Assembly (NCBI RefSeq): GCF_001652725.1
Contig: NZ_LWHJ01000028.1
Location: forward strand, 186,001-250,000
Source of the DNA: Pedobacter psychrophilus
GTDB lineage: Bacteria; Bacteroidota; Bacteroidia; Sphingobacteriales; Sphingobacteriaceae
DNA: 64,000 nucleotides
Reading direction: 5' to 3'
Shown: positions 42,932-51,883 of the stretch, one piece after another
Numbering within the stretch: the stretch's first letter is position 1
Layout: every line of letters begins with the position of its first letter
Notes under the pieces: generated by a model
Databases searched by the model: none
Told to the model about the DNA's origin: nothing
What the model saw: only the letters and a program-made list of their open reading frames with translations
Made by a program: the position numbers and the translations under genes

Positions 42932-44278
42932 ATGTTTGATAATTTGCAGGAAAAGCTCGAGGGAGCATTTAAGGTTTTAAAAGGACAAGGAAGTATATCG
43001 GAAATTAACGTGGCAGAAACCATGAAAGAGATTAGAAAAGCTCTTTTAGATGCCGATGTTAATTATAAAACCGCAAAGAGTTTTACAGAAGATGTAAAGC
43101 AGAAAGCTTTGGGAGAAAACGTTTTAACGGCCATTTCTCCAGGGCAATTGCTTACTAAAATAATGAACGATGAGCTGACCAAATTAATGGGCGGCAGTGT
43201 TGAAGAGTTAAATATCAAACAAAATCCTACCGTGATTTTAATTGCGGGTTTAAATGGAGCGGGTAAAACTACTTTTACCGGTAAATTAGCTTTATACCTA
43301 AAATCTCAAAAAGGAAAAAAACCTTTATTGGTTGCCGGTGACGTTTATCGCCCTGCGGCAATTGACCAATTAGAAGTTTTAGCCGGACAAGTTGGTGCAG
43401 AAGTTTATACCAATCGTGAATCTACCGATCCAGTTGCTATTGCTTTAGAGGGAATCGCTCATGGTAAAAAGAACAGAAATAACGTAATCATCATAGACAC
43501 AGCAGGTCGTTTAACGTTAGATGATGCCTTGATGGATGAGATTGCCGAAGTTAAAAGAGCAACCCAACCTCAGGAGATTTTATTTGTGGTAGATTCCATG
43601 ACGGGTCAGGATGCCGTAAATACCGCAAAAGTATTTAACGACCGTTTAGATTTTACAGGCGTTGTTTTAACAAAATTGGATGGTGATACACGTGGTGGAG
43701 CAGCTTTATCGATAAAATCGGTTGTAAATAAACCGATTAAATTTATTGGTACCGGAGAAAAAATGGACGCCCTGGATGTTTTCTATCCAGATAGAATGGC
43801 ATCCAGGATTTTGGGAATGGGTGATGTGATTTCCTTAGTAGAAAGGGCACAACAGCAATTTGACGAGAAAGAAGCGGCCGCTTTACAAAAGAAGATACGT
43901 AAGAATAAATTTGATTTCAATGATTTCTTGAGCCAGATACAGCAGATCAAAAAAATGGGTAACATTAAGGATTTGATGGGAATGATTCCTGGTGTGGGCA
44001 AAATGATGAAAAATGTAGATATTGATGATAATGCTTTCAAAGGAATAGAATCAATTATTAAATCTATGACTCCGCATGAACGTGAAAACCCCGACAGCAT
44101 TAACCAAAGTAGAAGAACCCGAATTGCAAAAGGTAGCGGTAACGAAATGGCTGAAGTAAACAAATTGATCAAACAATTTGAAGATATGCGAAAAATGATG
44201 AAGCAGTTCTCAGATCCATCTGCAATGGCAAAAATGCAAAAGATGATGAAGGGAATGCCAAACGGGGGAATGAAATAG
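42932..44278 (+). CDS. ffh: Signal recognition particle protein Ffh (SRP54)
   Basis: This 448-residue GTPase binds 4.5S RNA and signal sequences and docks with FtsY. N domain at 1-85; G domain with GLNGAGKTTFTGKLA (P loop), DTAGRL, TKLDGDTRGGA and GTGEK; Met-rich M domain at about 300-448 ending KMQKMMKGMPNG. The length is normal. It is preceded by a 481-bp region with repeat element B and followed by a terminator. Confidence 0.97.
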   Translation: MFDNLQEKLEGAFKVLKGQGSISEINVAETMKEIRKALLDADVNYKTAKSFTEDVKQKALGENVLTAISPGQLLTKIMNDELTKLMGGSVEELNIKQNPTVILIAGLNGAGKTTFTGKLALYLKSQKGKKPLLVAGDVYRPAAIDQLEVLAGQVGAEVYTNRESTDPVAIALEGIAHGKKNRNNVIIIDTAGRLTLDDALMDEIAEVKRATQPQEILFVVDSMTGQDAVNTAKVFNDRLDFTGVVLTKLDGDTRGGAALSIKSVVNKPIKFIGTGEKMDALDVFYPDRMASRILGMGDVISLVERAQQQFDEKEAAALQKKIRKNKFDFNDFLSQIQQIKKMGNIKDLMGMIPGVGKMMKNVDIDDNAFKGIESIIKSMTPHERENPDSINQSRRTRIAKGSGNEMAEVNKLIKQFEDMRKMMKQFSDPSAMAKMQKMMKGMPNGGMK

Positions 44279-44297
44279 TTTTTCCCTTAAATAATTT

Positions 44298-44331
44298 AAA
44301 CCTCCGCTTTGATAAAAGAGGAGGTTTTTTG
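44298..44331 (+). terminator. ffh terminator
   Basis: Stem AAACCTCC/GGAGGTTT with a 14-base loop and a following T6-G-T4 tail. Confidence 0.8.
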
Positions 44332-44379
44332 TTTTAAAGATTTATTGTTTGAATTTTGATTTACATGATTAGAGGATTT

Positions 44380-44705
44380 TCTCGATTAAATAAATCAAAA
44401 TCAGATTAGTGAAATAATTTATTTAATGAATTTAAATTGGTGAAAATCCGTGTATTTGTGGCAAAATTATCTGAATCTCGATTTTAGGATTTTAGGATTT
44501 TCTTGATTAAACCATCAAATCCATATTATCGAAATCATTTGTTGTATACATTCTGATTAGTGAAAATTAGTGTATTAGTGGCAAAAAAATCTCCCGCAGA
44601 CTTCGCTGATTTTCGCAGAGCGATGTGCAAATTAAATCACGCAAATAATTCTTTTTGTCCTTAAATCCTGTAATCAAGATTCAGACAAAAGATTTAGACA
44701 AATTT
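44380..44705. repeat. Repeat-rich intergenic region (CTGAATCTCGATT and CTCCCGCAGA types)
   Basis: The 475-bp gap before the exonuclease gene has no ORF. It contains CTGAATCTCGATTTTAGGA (44471), repeated TTAGTGAAAAT/TTAGTG phrases, CTCCCGCAGACTTCGCTGAT (44591-), and ATCAAGATTCAGA (44673-). These match the repeats at 29195-29389 and 17412-17520. Confidence 0.6.
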
Positions 44706-44753
44706 TGGTTTGATATTTGAAAACATAATTCCACATCAAATGTCTATAAGTCA

Positions 44754-45779
44754 ATGTCCAAAAAACCCCTTTTAGAGTTTAACCAAAATGGAATTTACTG
44801 TGCTGCGGGAGATTTTTATATAGATCCTTGGCGACCTGTAAACGATGCGGTTATTTCTCATGGACATAGCGATCATGCAAAATGGGGACATAAAAAATAT
44901 TTAGCACACACACTTTCTCGTGAGATTCTTTACTACCGTTTAGGGGAAATCAATTTAGAAACGATGGACTACGGCGAGAGTAGGGTTAAAAATGGTGTGA
45001 AAATCACTTTTTATCCAGCGGGTCACATTCCTGGTTCAGCCCAAATTAGAGTTGAATATAAAGGAGAAATTTGGGTTTTTTCTGGTGATTACAAAACTGA
45101 AGACGATGGACTTTGTGCGCCTTTTGAGCCAGTAAAATGCCATTCTTTTATTTCTGAATGTACTTTTGGAATGCCTGTTTATAAATGGGCACCACAAAAA
45201 GAAATTTTTGATGGCATAAATAGTTGGTGGAGCCAAAACCAAGAAGAAGGAAAAACTTCTGTTTTAGCCGGTTATTCTTTAGGAAAAGCGCAACGTATTC
45301 TGCAAAATTTAGACATGAATTTAGGTAAAGTTTATACACATGGCGTAATCCAAAACTCTAATGAAGCATTGATTAGAAATGGGATTAATTTGTATGAAAC
45401 CACCAGAATCACTCCCGAAACCACAAAAGAAGAGTTAAAAGGGAATATGGTCATTTGCCCACCTTCTGCGGTTGGCACACCGTGGATGCGTAAAATGTTG
45501 CCTTATTCTTTTGGATATTGCTCGGGTTGGATGGCTATTCGTGGAGCAAAAAAACGTAGAGCCGCAGACCGAGGTTTTGTGCTATCAGATCATGCCGATT
45601 GGGATGGATTAATTTCTTCCATAAAAGCTACCGAATGTGATACCGTTTATTTAACCCATGGCTCAACAGCAAGTTTTAGCAGGTATTTACAAGGAATTGG
45701 TTATGATGCAAGGGAATCAAAAACCCTTTATGGTAATGAGGAAGAAGCGGATTTAGAAAAAGAAGGTTCTAATTTATGA
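44754..45779 (+). CDS. Ligase-associated DNA exonuclease (metallo-beta-lactamase fold)
   Basis: A 341-residue MBL/beta-CASP-like nuclease. Zn ligands appear in ISHGHSDHAKWG (HxHxDH), AGHIPGSAQ and SGDYKTEDD; FVLSDHADWDGL near the end gives the last His. This is the exonuclease of the ligase-associated DNA damage response set found in many bacteria with an ATP-dependent ligase and Lhr-type helicase. The ligase gene follows 70 bases later on the same strand, which supports the assignment. Confidence 0.9.
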   Translation: MSKKPLLEFNQNGIYCAAGDFYIDPWRPVNDAVISHGHSDHAKWGHKKYLAHTLSREILYYRLGEINLETMDYGESRVKNGVKITFYPAGHIPGSAQIRVEYKGEIWVFSGDYKTEDDGLCAPFEPVKCHSFISECTFGMPVYKWAPQKEIFDGINSWWSQNQEEGKTSVLAGYSLGKAQRILQNLDMNLGKVYTHGVIQNSNEALIRNGINLYETTRITPETTKEELKGNMVICPPSAVGTPWMRKMLPYSFGYCSGWMAIRGAKKRRAADRGFVLSDHADWDGLISSIKATECDTVYLTHGSTASFSRYLQGIGYDARESKTLYGNEEEADLEKEGSNL

Positions 45780-45815
45780 GACAATTATTAATCATAAAAT
45801 CATTAGAAAGGGAAG

Positions 45816-45834
45816 TCCTCTCTCTTAGAGAGGA
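45816..45834. repeat. Palindrome TCCTCTC-N5-GAGAGGA inside ligase operon
   Basis: A 7-bp stem followed by TTTAGGTGAGG, between exonuclease and ligase genes, 16 bases before the ligase ATG. It resembles short dispersed hairpins seen in Bacteroidota intergenic regions; it has no T-run. It may affect ligase translation. Confidence 0.5.
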
Positions 45835-45849
45835 TTTAGGTGAGGCATC

Positions 45850-47466
45850 ATGAAAAAATTTGCTCAACTCTTCCTTTCATTAGATGAAACAAACAAAACC
45901 AACGAAAAAATAAAGGTTATCAAAGAATATCTTTTATCAGTTTCTGATGCTGATAAAATAAACATGTTGGCGCTTTTTACAGGCAGAAAACCAAAACGCC
46001 CAATTAATGCTACGCAATTAAAACAATGGGCTTTAGAACTGAGCGAAATACCCGAATGGTTATTTAAAGAAAGTTATGATGTAGTGGGCGATTTGGCAGA
46101 AACACTTTCGCTTTTATTGCCTGAACCGCAACATCAACAAGATAGGAGTTTAAGTTCTTGGGTAGAGGAAATTAAATCTTTGAGAAAACTTTCTGATGAA
46201 GGGAAAAAAGAATGGCTTTTAGATTCTTTGGATCAAATGGAACGTCAGGAAAAATTCGTTTTCCTGAAATTATTGACCAGCAGTTTTAGGGTTGGGGTTT
46301 CTCAAAGTTTAGTGGTAAAAGCCATCTCTCAAATTTCTGGATTGGAAACACCCACTTTAACCCATCGTATTATGGGAAACTGGGAGCCAGAAACTTTTTC
46401 TTATCAGGATTTAACAGCAGAAGAAGATGGAACTACAGATATTTCTCGTCCTTATCCTTTCTTTTTAGCCTATCCAATTCAAGAAACTTCTGAGATCAAA
46501 AAATCTGCAGAAGAATTACAAATAGCCTTAGGCAACGCAACCGAATGGCAGGCAGAATTTAAATGGGATGGCATTAGAGCGCAATTGATTAAAAGAGCAG
46601 ATGAAATTTTTATTTGGAGTAGAGGAGAAGAATTGGCAACAGATAAATTCCCAGAACTACATCCTTTTATGCTCAATTTACCAAACGGAACGGTTTTAGA
46701 CGGCGAGATTTTAGCCTTTAAAGAAAACCAGCCTTTGCCTTTCAATATTTTGCAAACAAGAATTGGCCGTAAAACCATATCCAAAAAAATGTTGGTGGAT
46801 AATCCTGTTGCTTTTATTGCTTACGATGTGATGGAATTTGAGAATTTAGATTTAAGAAGCAAGAGTCAAGAAGATAGGCGCAAAGTTTTAGAACAAATTC
46901 AATCATCATCAACACACCAAGAAATTTTTAGAATTTCAGAAATTATTACTGCAAACGATTGGGAAAAATTGGCAATCGCTAGAGAGCAGGCGAGAGAAAT
47001 GATGGCGGAAGGATTGATGCTGAAAAGAAAAACGGCTACTTATCAAGTTGGGCGTAAACGAGGCGATTGGTGGAAATGGAAAATTGATCCACTTTCTGTG
47101 GATGCAGTAATGATTTATGCTCAAAAAGGACACGGACGTAGAGCGGATTTATATACAGATTATACTTTTGCCGTTTGGGATGGCGATAAATTAGTTCCGT
47201 TTGCAAAAGCTTATTCTGGTTTAACCGATAAAGAAATTGCAAAAGTGGATAATTTTATAAAACGGAATACATTAGAGCGTTTTGGGCCAGTTAGAACAGT
47301 AAAACCAGAATTGGTTTTTGAGATTGGTTTTGAAGGGATTAATCGTTCTTCTCGTCATAAATCTGGTATTGCATTACGGTTCCCTCGTATTTTACGCTGG
47401 CGTATTGATAAGAAAAAAGAAGAAGCCGATACTTTAGAAAGTTTAATCCTCTTACTTCAAGAATAA
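45850..47466 (+). CDS. ATP-dependent DNA ligase (ligase-associated DNA repair type)
   Basis: This 538-residue ligase joins DNA nicks via an AMP-enzyme. The N-terminal DNA-binding domain spans about 1-200, then the nucleotidyltransferase core with catalytic Lys238 in AEFKWDGIRAQ, motif III-like DGEILAF and motif V LMLKRKTATYQVGRKRGDWWKWK; an OB domain covers about 420-538 (FEIGFEGINRSSRHKSGIALRFP). It partners with the upstream exonuclease; the Lhr-like helicase and metallophosphoesterase that complete such sets are not adjacent (gltX follows). Confidence 0.93.
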   Translation: MKKFAQLFLSLDETNKTNEKIKVIKEYLLSVSDADKINMLALFTGRKPKRPINATQLKQWALELSEIPEWLFKESYDVVGDLAETLSLLLPEPQHQQDRSLSSWVEEIKSLRKLSDEGKKEWLLDSLDQMERQEKFVFLKLLTSSFRVGVSQSLVVKAISQISGLETPTLTHRIMGNWEPETFSYQDLTAEEDGTTDISRPYPFFLAYPIQETSEIKKSAEELQIALGNATEWQAEFKWDGIRAQLIKRADEIFIWSRGEELATDKFPELHPFMLNLPNGTVLDGEILAFKENQPLPFNILQTRIGRKTISKKMLVDNPVAFIAYDVMEFENLDLRSKSQEDRRKVLEQIQSSSTHQEIFRISEIITANDWEKLAIAREQAREMMAEGLMLKRKTATYQVGRKRGDWWKWKIDPLSVDAVMIYAQKGHGRRADLYTDYTFAVWDGDKLVPFAKAYSGLTDKEIAKVDNFIKRNTLERFGPVRTVKPELVFEIGFEGINRSSRHKSGIALRFPRILRWRIDKKKEEADTLESLILLLQE

Positions 47467-47583
47467 CATTTATTCGCCACAATCAAAAAGCATTATTGTG
47501 AAACTTTTAATTATTAATAAAATAACGGTTAAATTTTTAGCATAAATTTAACTGAAAGCGCACATTTTGATAAGTCTAATTTT

Positions 47584-47650
47584 TAACTTTGTTTAATAAA
47601 TTAATTGCATGGTTTTTGTGATAAATGCTTTTTACATTCTGTTTAAATGA
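47584..47650 (+). promoter_or_regulatory. gltX leader: TAACTTTG -7 element and short upstream ORF
   Basis: An exact TAnnTTTG element (47584-47591) precedes a 13-codon ORF (ATG 47609, MVFVINAFYILFK) whose TGA overlaps the gltX ATG (ATGA at 47647-47650). Overlap may couple translation. The -33 TTTG is only 14 bases upstream, so the promoter is not ideal. Confidence 0.4.
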
Positions 47651-49179
47651 AAGATCAAGTAAGAGTACGTTTTGCCCCTAGCCCAACCGGCGGTTTACAC
47701 ATTGGTGGTGTAAGAACTATATTATTCAATTACCTTTTTGCGAAGCAAAATAACGGGAAATTTATTTTAAGGATTGAAGATACCGACCAAAGCCGTTTTG
47801 TAGAAGGAGCAGAAGATTATATTTTTTCTTGTTTGGAATGGTGTGGAATAAAAGCAGATGAAAGTCCAAGAGATGGAGGTGAATACGGACCTTATCGCCA
47901 AAGTGAAAGAAAATCTATCTATCGTGAATATGCAGAAAAACTGGTGGAAGCTGGTTATGCTTATTATGCTTTTGATACTTCAGAAGATTTAGAGAGTAAA
48001 AGACAGGTAACAGAAAATTTTAGGTACGATTATAACTCACGCCAAACGTTAAGAAATTCTTTAACCATTCCTCATGAGGCGGCAGAAAGTTTGGTTAAAG
48101 GCGGCGCACCACATGTTATCCGTATTAAAATGCCAAAAGACGAAAACATTTCTTTTACAGATATGATTCGTGGTGATATTACTTTTCATAGTAGTGAAGT
48201 GGATGATAAAGTGTTGCTTAAAGCGGATGGAATGCCAACTTATCATTTAGCGGTTGTAGTGGATGATTATTTGATGAAAATAACTCATGCATTTAGAGGC
48301 GAAGAATGGCTTCCATCTGCACCTGTACATTTATTACTTTGGAAATATTTTGGTTGGGAAAAAGAAATGCCACAGTGGGCTCACATGCCCTTAATTTTAA
48401 GGCCTGATGGTCATGGCAAATTGAGCAAAAGAGATGGCGAAAAATTTGGTTTCCCGGTTTATCCAATAAATTGGTACGATAAAAACAGCAATTTTAAGTC
48501 TGATGGATTTAAAGAAACAGGTTTCATCCCAGAAGGGTTTATAAATATGTTAGCCATGCTTGGCTGGAATGATGGGACCGATCAAGAGCTTTTTAGCATG
48601 GAGCAGTTAATTGAGCATTTCTCTTTAGACCGAATACACAAAGGCGGTGCTAAGTTTGATTATGAGAAAGCAAAATGGTATAACGGAGAATGGATTAAAC
48701 AGTTAGACTTATCCGCACTTTTGCAGCCAGTTAAGGCGATAATGAATTACCACGGCATTCATAATTTTGAAGATGAATATTTAGCCAAGGTTATTGACAT
48801 GGTTAAAGAACGCTGCCAGTTATTAAGCGAATTTCACCATCAAGGGGCTTTCTTTTTTAACGCACCAGAAAAATACGACACCAATTCTGTTGTACCGAAA
48901 TGGTCAGAAGAAAAAAAAGCGTTTTTTATGGCTTTCGCCGATAAATTACAAAGCGCAAATCTTACAGAAAGTGCTGCTATTGAGGCTAAATTTAAAGAGC
49001 TTGTAACAGAACATAAACTAAAGATTGGCGATGTGATGTTGCCTTTTAGGATTATGCTGGTTGGCGATAAATTTGGTCCAGCTGTATTTGATATTGCAGC
49101 AACAATTGGCACAGAAGAAACAAAAAACAGAATTTATAAAGCATTAGAGGTTTTTCACCTCCATCATACAAATAGCTAG
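47647..49179 (+). CDS. gltX: Glutamyl-tRNA synthetase
   Basis: This 510-residue class I synthetase charges tRNA-Glu. HIGH motif variant HIGG in PSPTGGLHIGGVRT, IEDTDQSR, DGMPTYHLAVVVDD and the KMSKS equivalent GKLSKRDGEKFG are all present. The C-terminal anticodon-binding domain runs from about 330. The length fits the bacterial type with a 30-residue insert (NWYDKNSNFKSDGFKETG), which I also associate with Bacteroidota. Possibly regulated through the short leader ORF. Confidence 0.97.
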   Translation: MKDQVRVRFAPSPTGGLHIGGVRTILFNYLFAKQNNGKFILRIEDTDQSRFVEGAEDYIFSCLEWCGIKADESPRDGGEYGPYRQSERKSIYREYAEKLVEAGYAYYAFDTSEDLESKRQVTENFRYDYNSRQTLRNSLTIPHEAAESLVKGGAPHVIRIKMPKDENISFTDMIRGDITFHSSEVDDKVLLKADGMPTYHLAVVVDDYLMKITHAFRGEEWLPSAPVHLLLWKYFGWEKEMPQWAHMPLILRPDGHGKLSKRDGEKFGFPVYPINWYDKNSNFKSDGFKETGFIPEGFINMLAMLGWNDGTDQELFSMEQLIEHFSLDRIHKGGAKFDYEKAKWYNGEWIKQLDLSALLQPVKAIMNYHGIHNFEDEYLAKVIDMVKERCQLLSEFHHQGAFFFNAPEKYDTNSVVPKWSEEKKAFFMAFADKLQSANLTESAAIEAKFKELVTEHKLKIGDVMLPFRIMLVGDKFGPAVFDIAATIGTEETKNRIYKALEVFHLHHTNS

Positions 49180-49191
49180 AAATTATTTTAC

Positions 49192-49222
49192 AAGCCTCAA
49201 ATTTAAATTTGGGGCTTTCTTT
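49192..49222. terminator. Convergent terminator of gltX and ccoS
   Basis: Stem AAGCCTCAAATTT/AAATTTGGGGCTT (one T-G wobble) directly followed by TCTTTTTTC on the plus strand. The right arm lies in the ccoS coding end, so the hairpin is shared by the two convergent genes. Confidence 0.75.
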
Positions 49223-49382
49223 TTTCTTCTTCCTCTCCTAATAATTCATCATCAAATAAAATCCTTACAGATGGGGTGTATAAATCTTTGTTTTGCCCTG
49301 TATTATGCGCCCAAAAGAAAGCGCCTAAAAAAATTAAAGCTAATATTACGCTACAAGCTATTAAAAAGAAGATAATGGTCAT
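49203..49382 (-). CDS. ccoS: cbb3-type cytochrome oxidase assembly protein CcoS
   Basis: A 59-residue protein read by hand on the minus strand. It starts MTIIFFLIACSVILALIF, one membrane helix, then FFWAHNTGQNKDLYTPS and an acidic C-terminus (DDELLGEEEEK). FFWA......D...P..RIL is the CcoS pattern. Its ATG overlaps the TGA of ccoI (ATGA), as is usual for ccoI-ccoS. It helps insert heme b and copper into cbb3 oxidase in the inner membrane. Small proteins of this size are easily missed. Confidence 0.85.
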   Translation of the reverse strand: MTIIFFLIACSVILALIFLGAFFWAHNTGQNKDLYTPSVRILFDDELLGEEEEKRKPQI

Positions 49383-51769
49383 AATTTCAATTTGTGTTTT
49401 TTAGCGCTAAAATGCGTGGCAAAACTGGTAAAAGCAATGATAGTTACGGTGCTTACAGGCATTAATATTGCAGCAATTAAAGGAGATAATTTTCCTTGTA
49501 ATGCAAAGCTAATTCCTACTATATTATAACAAACGGCAATGCAAAAAGATAAGTGAATAATCTTAACGGTTGATTTTGCAAAGCTTAAAAAATTAGGTAA
49601 TAGCGTTAAAGATTGTCCATCTAAAATGGCATCACTGCCAGGGGTAAAATTATTGATATTATCTGTTACGGCAATGCCAACATTACTTTTCTTTAAAGCC
49701 CCGGCATCATTTAAACCATCTCCTAACATTAATACTTTTTTATCCTGTTGTTGTTGATAATCAATAAAATCAAGTTTATTTTGAGGACTTTGGTTAAAAT
49801 ATAAATCACTGTTATTTTTAAAACAATTATTTAAATCAGTAGAGTTTTGGGGTTTATCTCCCGATATTAAAAAGGTACGGTAGGTATTATTTAATTGGTT
49901 TAATGTGTTTTTCAAACCAGGTCTTAACTGTTGCCTTATTTCAAAATATCCTATATAATTATCATCAATAGAAACATGAACTTGCGGAGCATTTGTAATT
50001 AATAAACCACCATCCATAACCAGATTAGCATTACCAATTAAAATCTTTTTATCATCGCAAAAAGCACTTATACCAGTTCCTAAATGCTCTTGATAACCTT
50101 GAACTTTTAGTGTTTTTATAGGACTCAAAAAATCACAAATTTTACGACTTAACGGGTGAATAGAATTTTTGCAGACGCTATAAATAATTTCTTTTTCTTT
50201 TAGATTTAATAGGCCTTTAAATGCGATATTATTACCTTCAGAATGAGTTACCGTCCCGGTTTTATCAAAAACTATGGTATCAACGGCTGCCATTTCTTCT
50301 ACAACATCTGTGTTTTTGAGGTAAAATTTATTTTTATCGAAAATGCTTAAAGCGGCACCCATGGTAAAAGGCGTACTTAATGCTAAAGCACATGGGCAAG
50401 CGATGATCAATATCGCCGTAAAGGCATTTAAACCTGTTTGCCAATTTTGCGGTAGCCAAAATAACAAGGTTGAAGTAGCTAATACCAATAATACTAAGCT
50501 GAAATAGTGACTCACCTGAGTTACAAAAGTTTTAGTTTTATTGGTATTTATTTTTTGGAAGGCTTCATTATTCCATAATCCCGTAAGATAACTTTGTGAA
50601 ACGAGCCTAACCACTTCTAATTCTAAAGAGCCTGCGGTTTGTCTGCCTCCTGCATAAATAATTTCTCCTAAAACTTTTTCAATTGCCTGTGATTCTCCAG
50701 TTACAAAACTAAAATCTATTAAAGCATCTCCCTTTAACAGGATCGCATCAGCAGGGATAATTTCCAGGCTTTTCACCAAAATTCTATCTCCTTCTTTTAG
50801 TTTTTCTAAAGCAACAGGTTTTGTGCTTCCATCTTCCTCAAAAACATCTACCGCTACAGGAAAAAAAGAACGGTAATCCCTTTCAAAAGATAAATGATGA
50901 TAAGTTTTTTGTTGTACAAATTTTCCTATCAAAAGAAAAAACACCAATCCTGTTAAGCTATCTGCAAAGCCATCGCCGGTATTAAAAGTAAAATCTGATA
51001 GGGTTCTAATTAATAAAACGGCAATTCCTAGGGCTAATGGAAAATCAATATTCAGATTTTTTTGCTTAAGGGATTGATAAGCTCTTTTGAAATAATCCCA
51101 ACCAGAATAAAAAACAGAGGGCAAACAAAAAAGCAGACTTAATAAGCTAAAAACTTTCCCAAATTGCGCATCTGATGCAGAAAGCCCGAAATAAGCCGGA
51201 AAACTTAACAGCATGGCATTGCCGAAACAAAAGCCAGCAACGGCAATTTTTGGTATCAGGTTATCTTTTTTAGCAACATCTTTATTTACAACATCTTGTA
51301 AGCTAATTAATGGTTCGTAACCAATATTAGTTAATAATTCGGCAATGTTTTTAAGCGAGGTTTGTTGTGGATTAAACTGAATGTAGACTTGTTTTTTAAG
51401 AAAATCAACACGATTTTCTTGAATTGCAGAATCTATGGTATTTAAATGTTCTAACAACCAAATACAAGAACTGCAATGTATGGATGGAATATAAAAAGTA
51501 ACGGTTATTTTTTGGGCATCGGCGTAATGAATTAGCTTAGCCGCAATTTCTTGATTATCTAAATATCCAAATTTGCCAATCACTTTGTCTTGACTATCGC
51601 CCGGATGCAGGTTTAGTTTGTAATAATTGTTTAAACCTCCATTAGATAAAATACTATAAACATTAAGACAGCCGCTACAACAAAAATTTTTTTCATCTTG
51701 TTTAAGATTTTCTGTTAAGCATAAATCGCCGCAATGGTAGCACAGCGTTTGGGTTTGGATATCCATCAA
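49379..51769 (-). CDS. ccoI: Copper-translocating P-type ATPase CcoI/FixI
   Basis: This 796-residue ATPase supplies copper for cbb3-type oxidase assembly. The N-terminus has a Cys-rich zinc-like segment (CYHCGDLCL, then FCCSGCLNVY) and an HMA domain with IHCSSCIWLLEHL. The transport helix has IACPCALALSTPF (CPC), the phosphorylation site is DKTGTVTHSEGN, and the hinge MLGDGLNDAGAL. About eight membrane helices. The N-terminal Cys segment is typical of CcoI/FixI rather than generic CopA. No ccoNOP genes are adjacent. An FNR-type core lies upstream (51825-51836). Confidence 0.93.
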   Translation of the reverse strand: MMDIQTQTLCYHCGDLCLTENLKQDEKNFCCSGCLNVYSILSNGGLNNYYKLNLHPGDSQDKVIGKFGYLDNQEIAAKLIHYADAQKITVTFYIPSIHCSSCIWLLEHLNTIDSAIQENRVDFLKKQVYIQFNPQQTSLKNIAELLTNIGYEPLISLQDVVNKDVAKKDNLIPKIAVAGFCFGNAMLLSFPAYFGLSASDAQFGKVFSLLSLLFCLPSVFYSGWDYFKRAYQSLKQKNLNIDFPLALGIAVLLIRTLSDFTFNTGDGFADSLTGLVFFLLIGKFVQQKTYHHLSFERDYRSFFPVAVDVFEEDGSTKPVALEKLKEGDRILVKSLEIIPADAILLKGDALIDFSFVTGESQAIEKVLGEIIYAGGRQTAGSLELEVVRLVSQSYLTGLWNNEAFQKINTNKTKTFVTQVSHYFSLVLLVLATSTLLFWLPQNWQTGLNAFTAILIIACPCALALSTPFTMGAALSIFDKNKFYLKNTDVVEEMAAVDTIVFDKTGTVTHSEGNNIAFKGLLNLKEKEIIYSVCKNSIHPLSRKICDFLSPIKTLKVQGYQEHLGTGISAFCDDKKILIGNANLVMDGGLLITNAPQVHVSIDDNYIGYFEIRQQLRPGLKNTLNQLNNTYRTFLISGDKPQNSTDLNNCFKNNSDLYFNQSPQNKLDFIDYQQQQDKKVLMLGDGLNDAGALKKSNVGIAVTDNINNFTPGSDAILDGQSLTLLPNFLSFAKSTVKIIHLSFCIAVCYNIVGISFALQGKLSPLIAAILMPVSTVTIIAFTSFATHFSAKKHKLKL

Positions 51770-51824
51770 AACAAATATCCTTTAATAGGGCGCTATTTTG
51801 AATGATGTTGGGAGAGTGAAAAGG

Positions 51825-51836
51825 TGATAGTAATCA
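51825..51836. promoter_or_regulatory. FNR-type core TGAT-AGTA-ATCA upstream of ccoI
   Basis: Perfect dyad TGAT-N4-ATCA; the outermost T and A of TTGAT-N4-ATCAA differ. Its centre is 61 bases before the ccoI ATG and about 52 before a GATATTTG -7-like element, consistent with class I activation. Confidence 0.5.
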
Positions 51837-51883
51837 TGTTTTGGTTTTTAAGATTACGTAGATTAAAAGGATTTTTATAGCGA

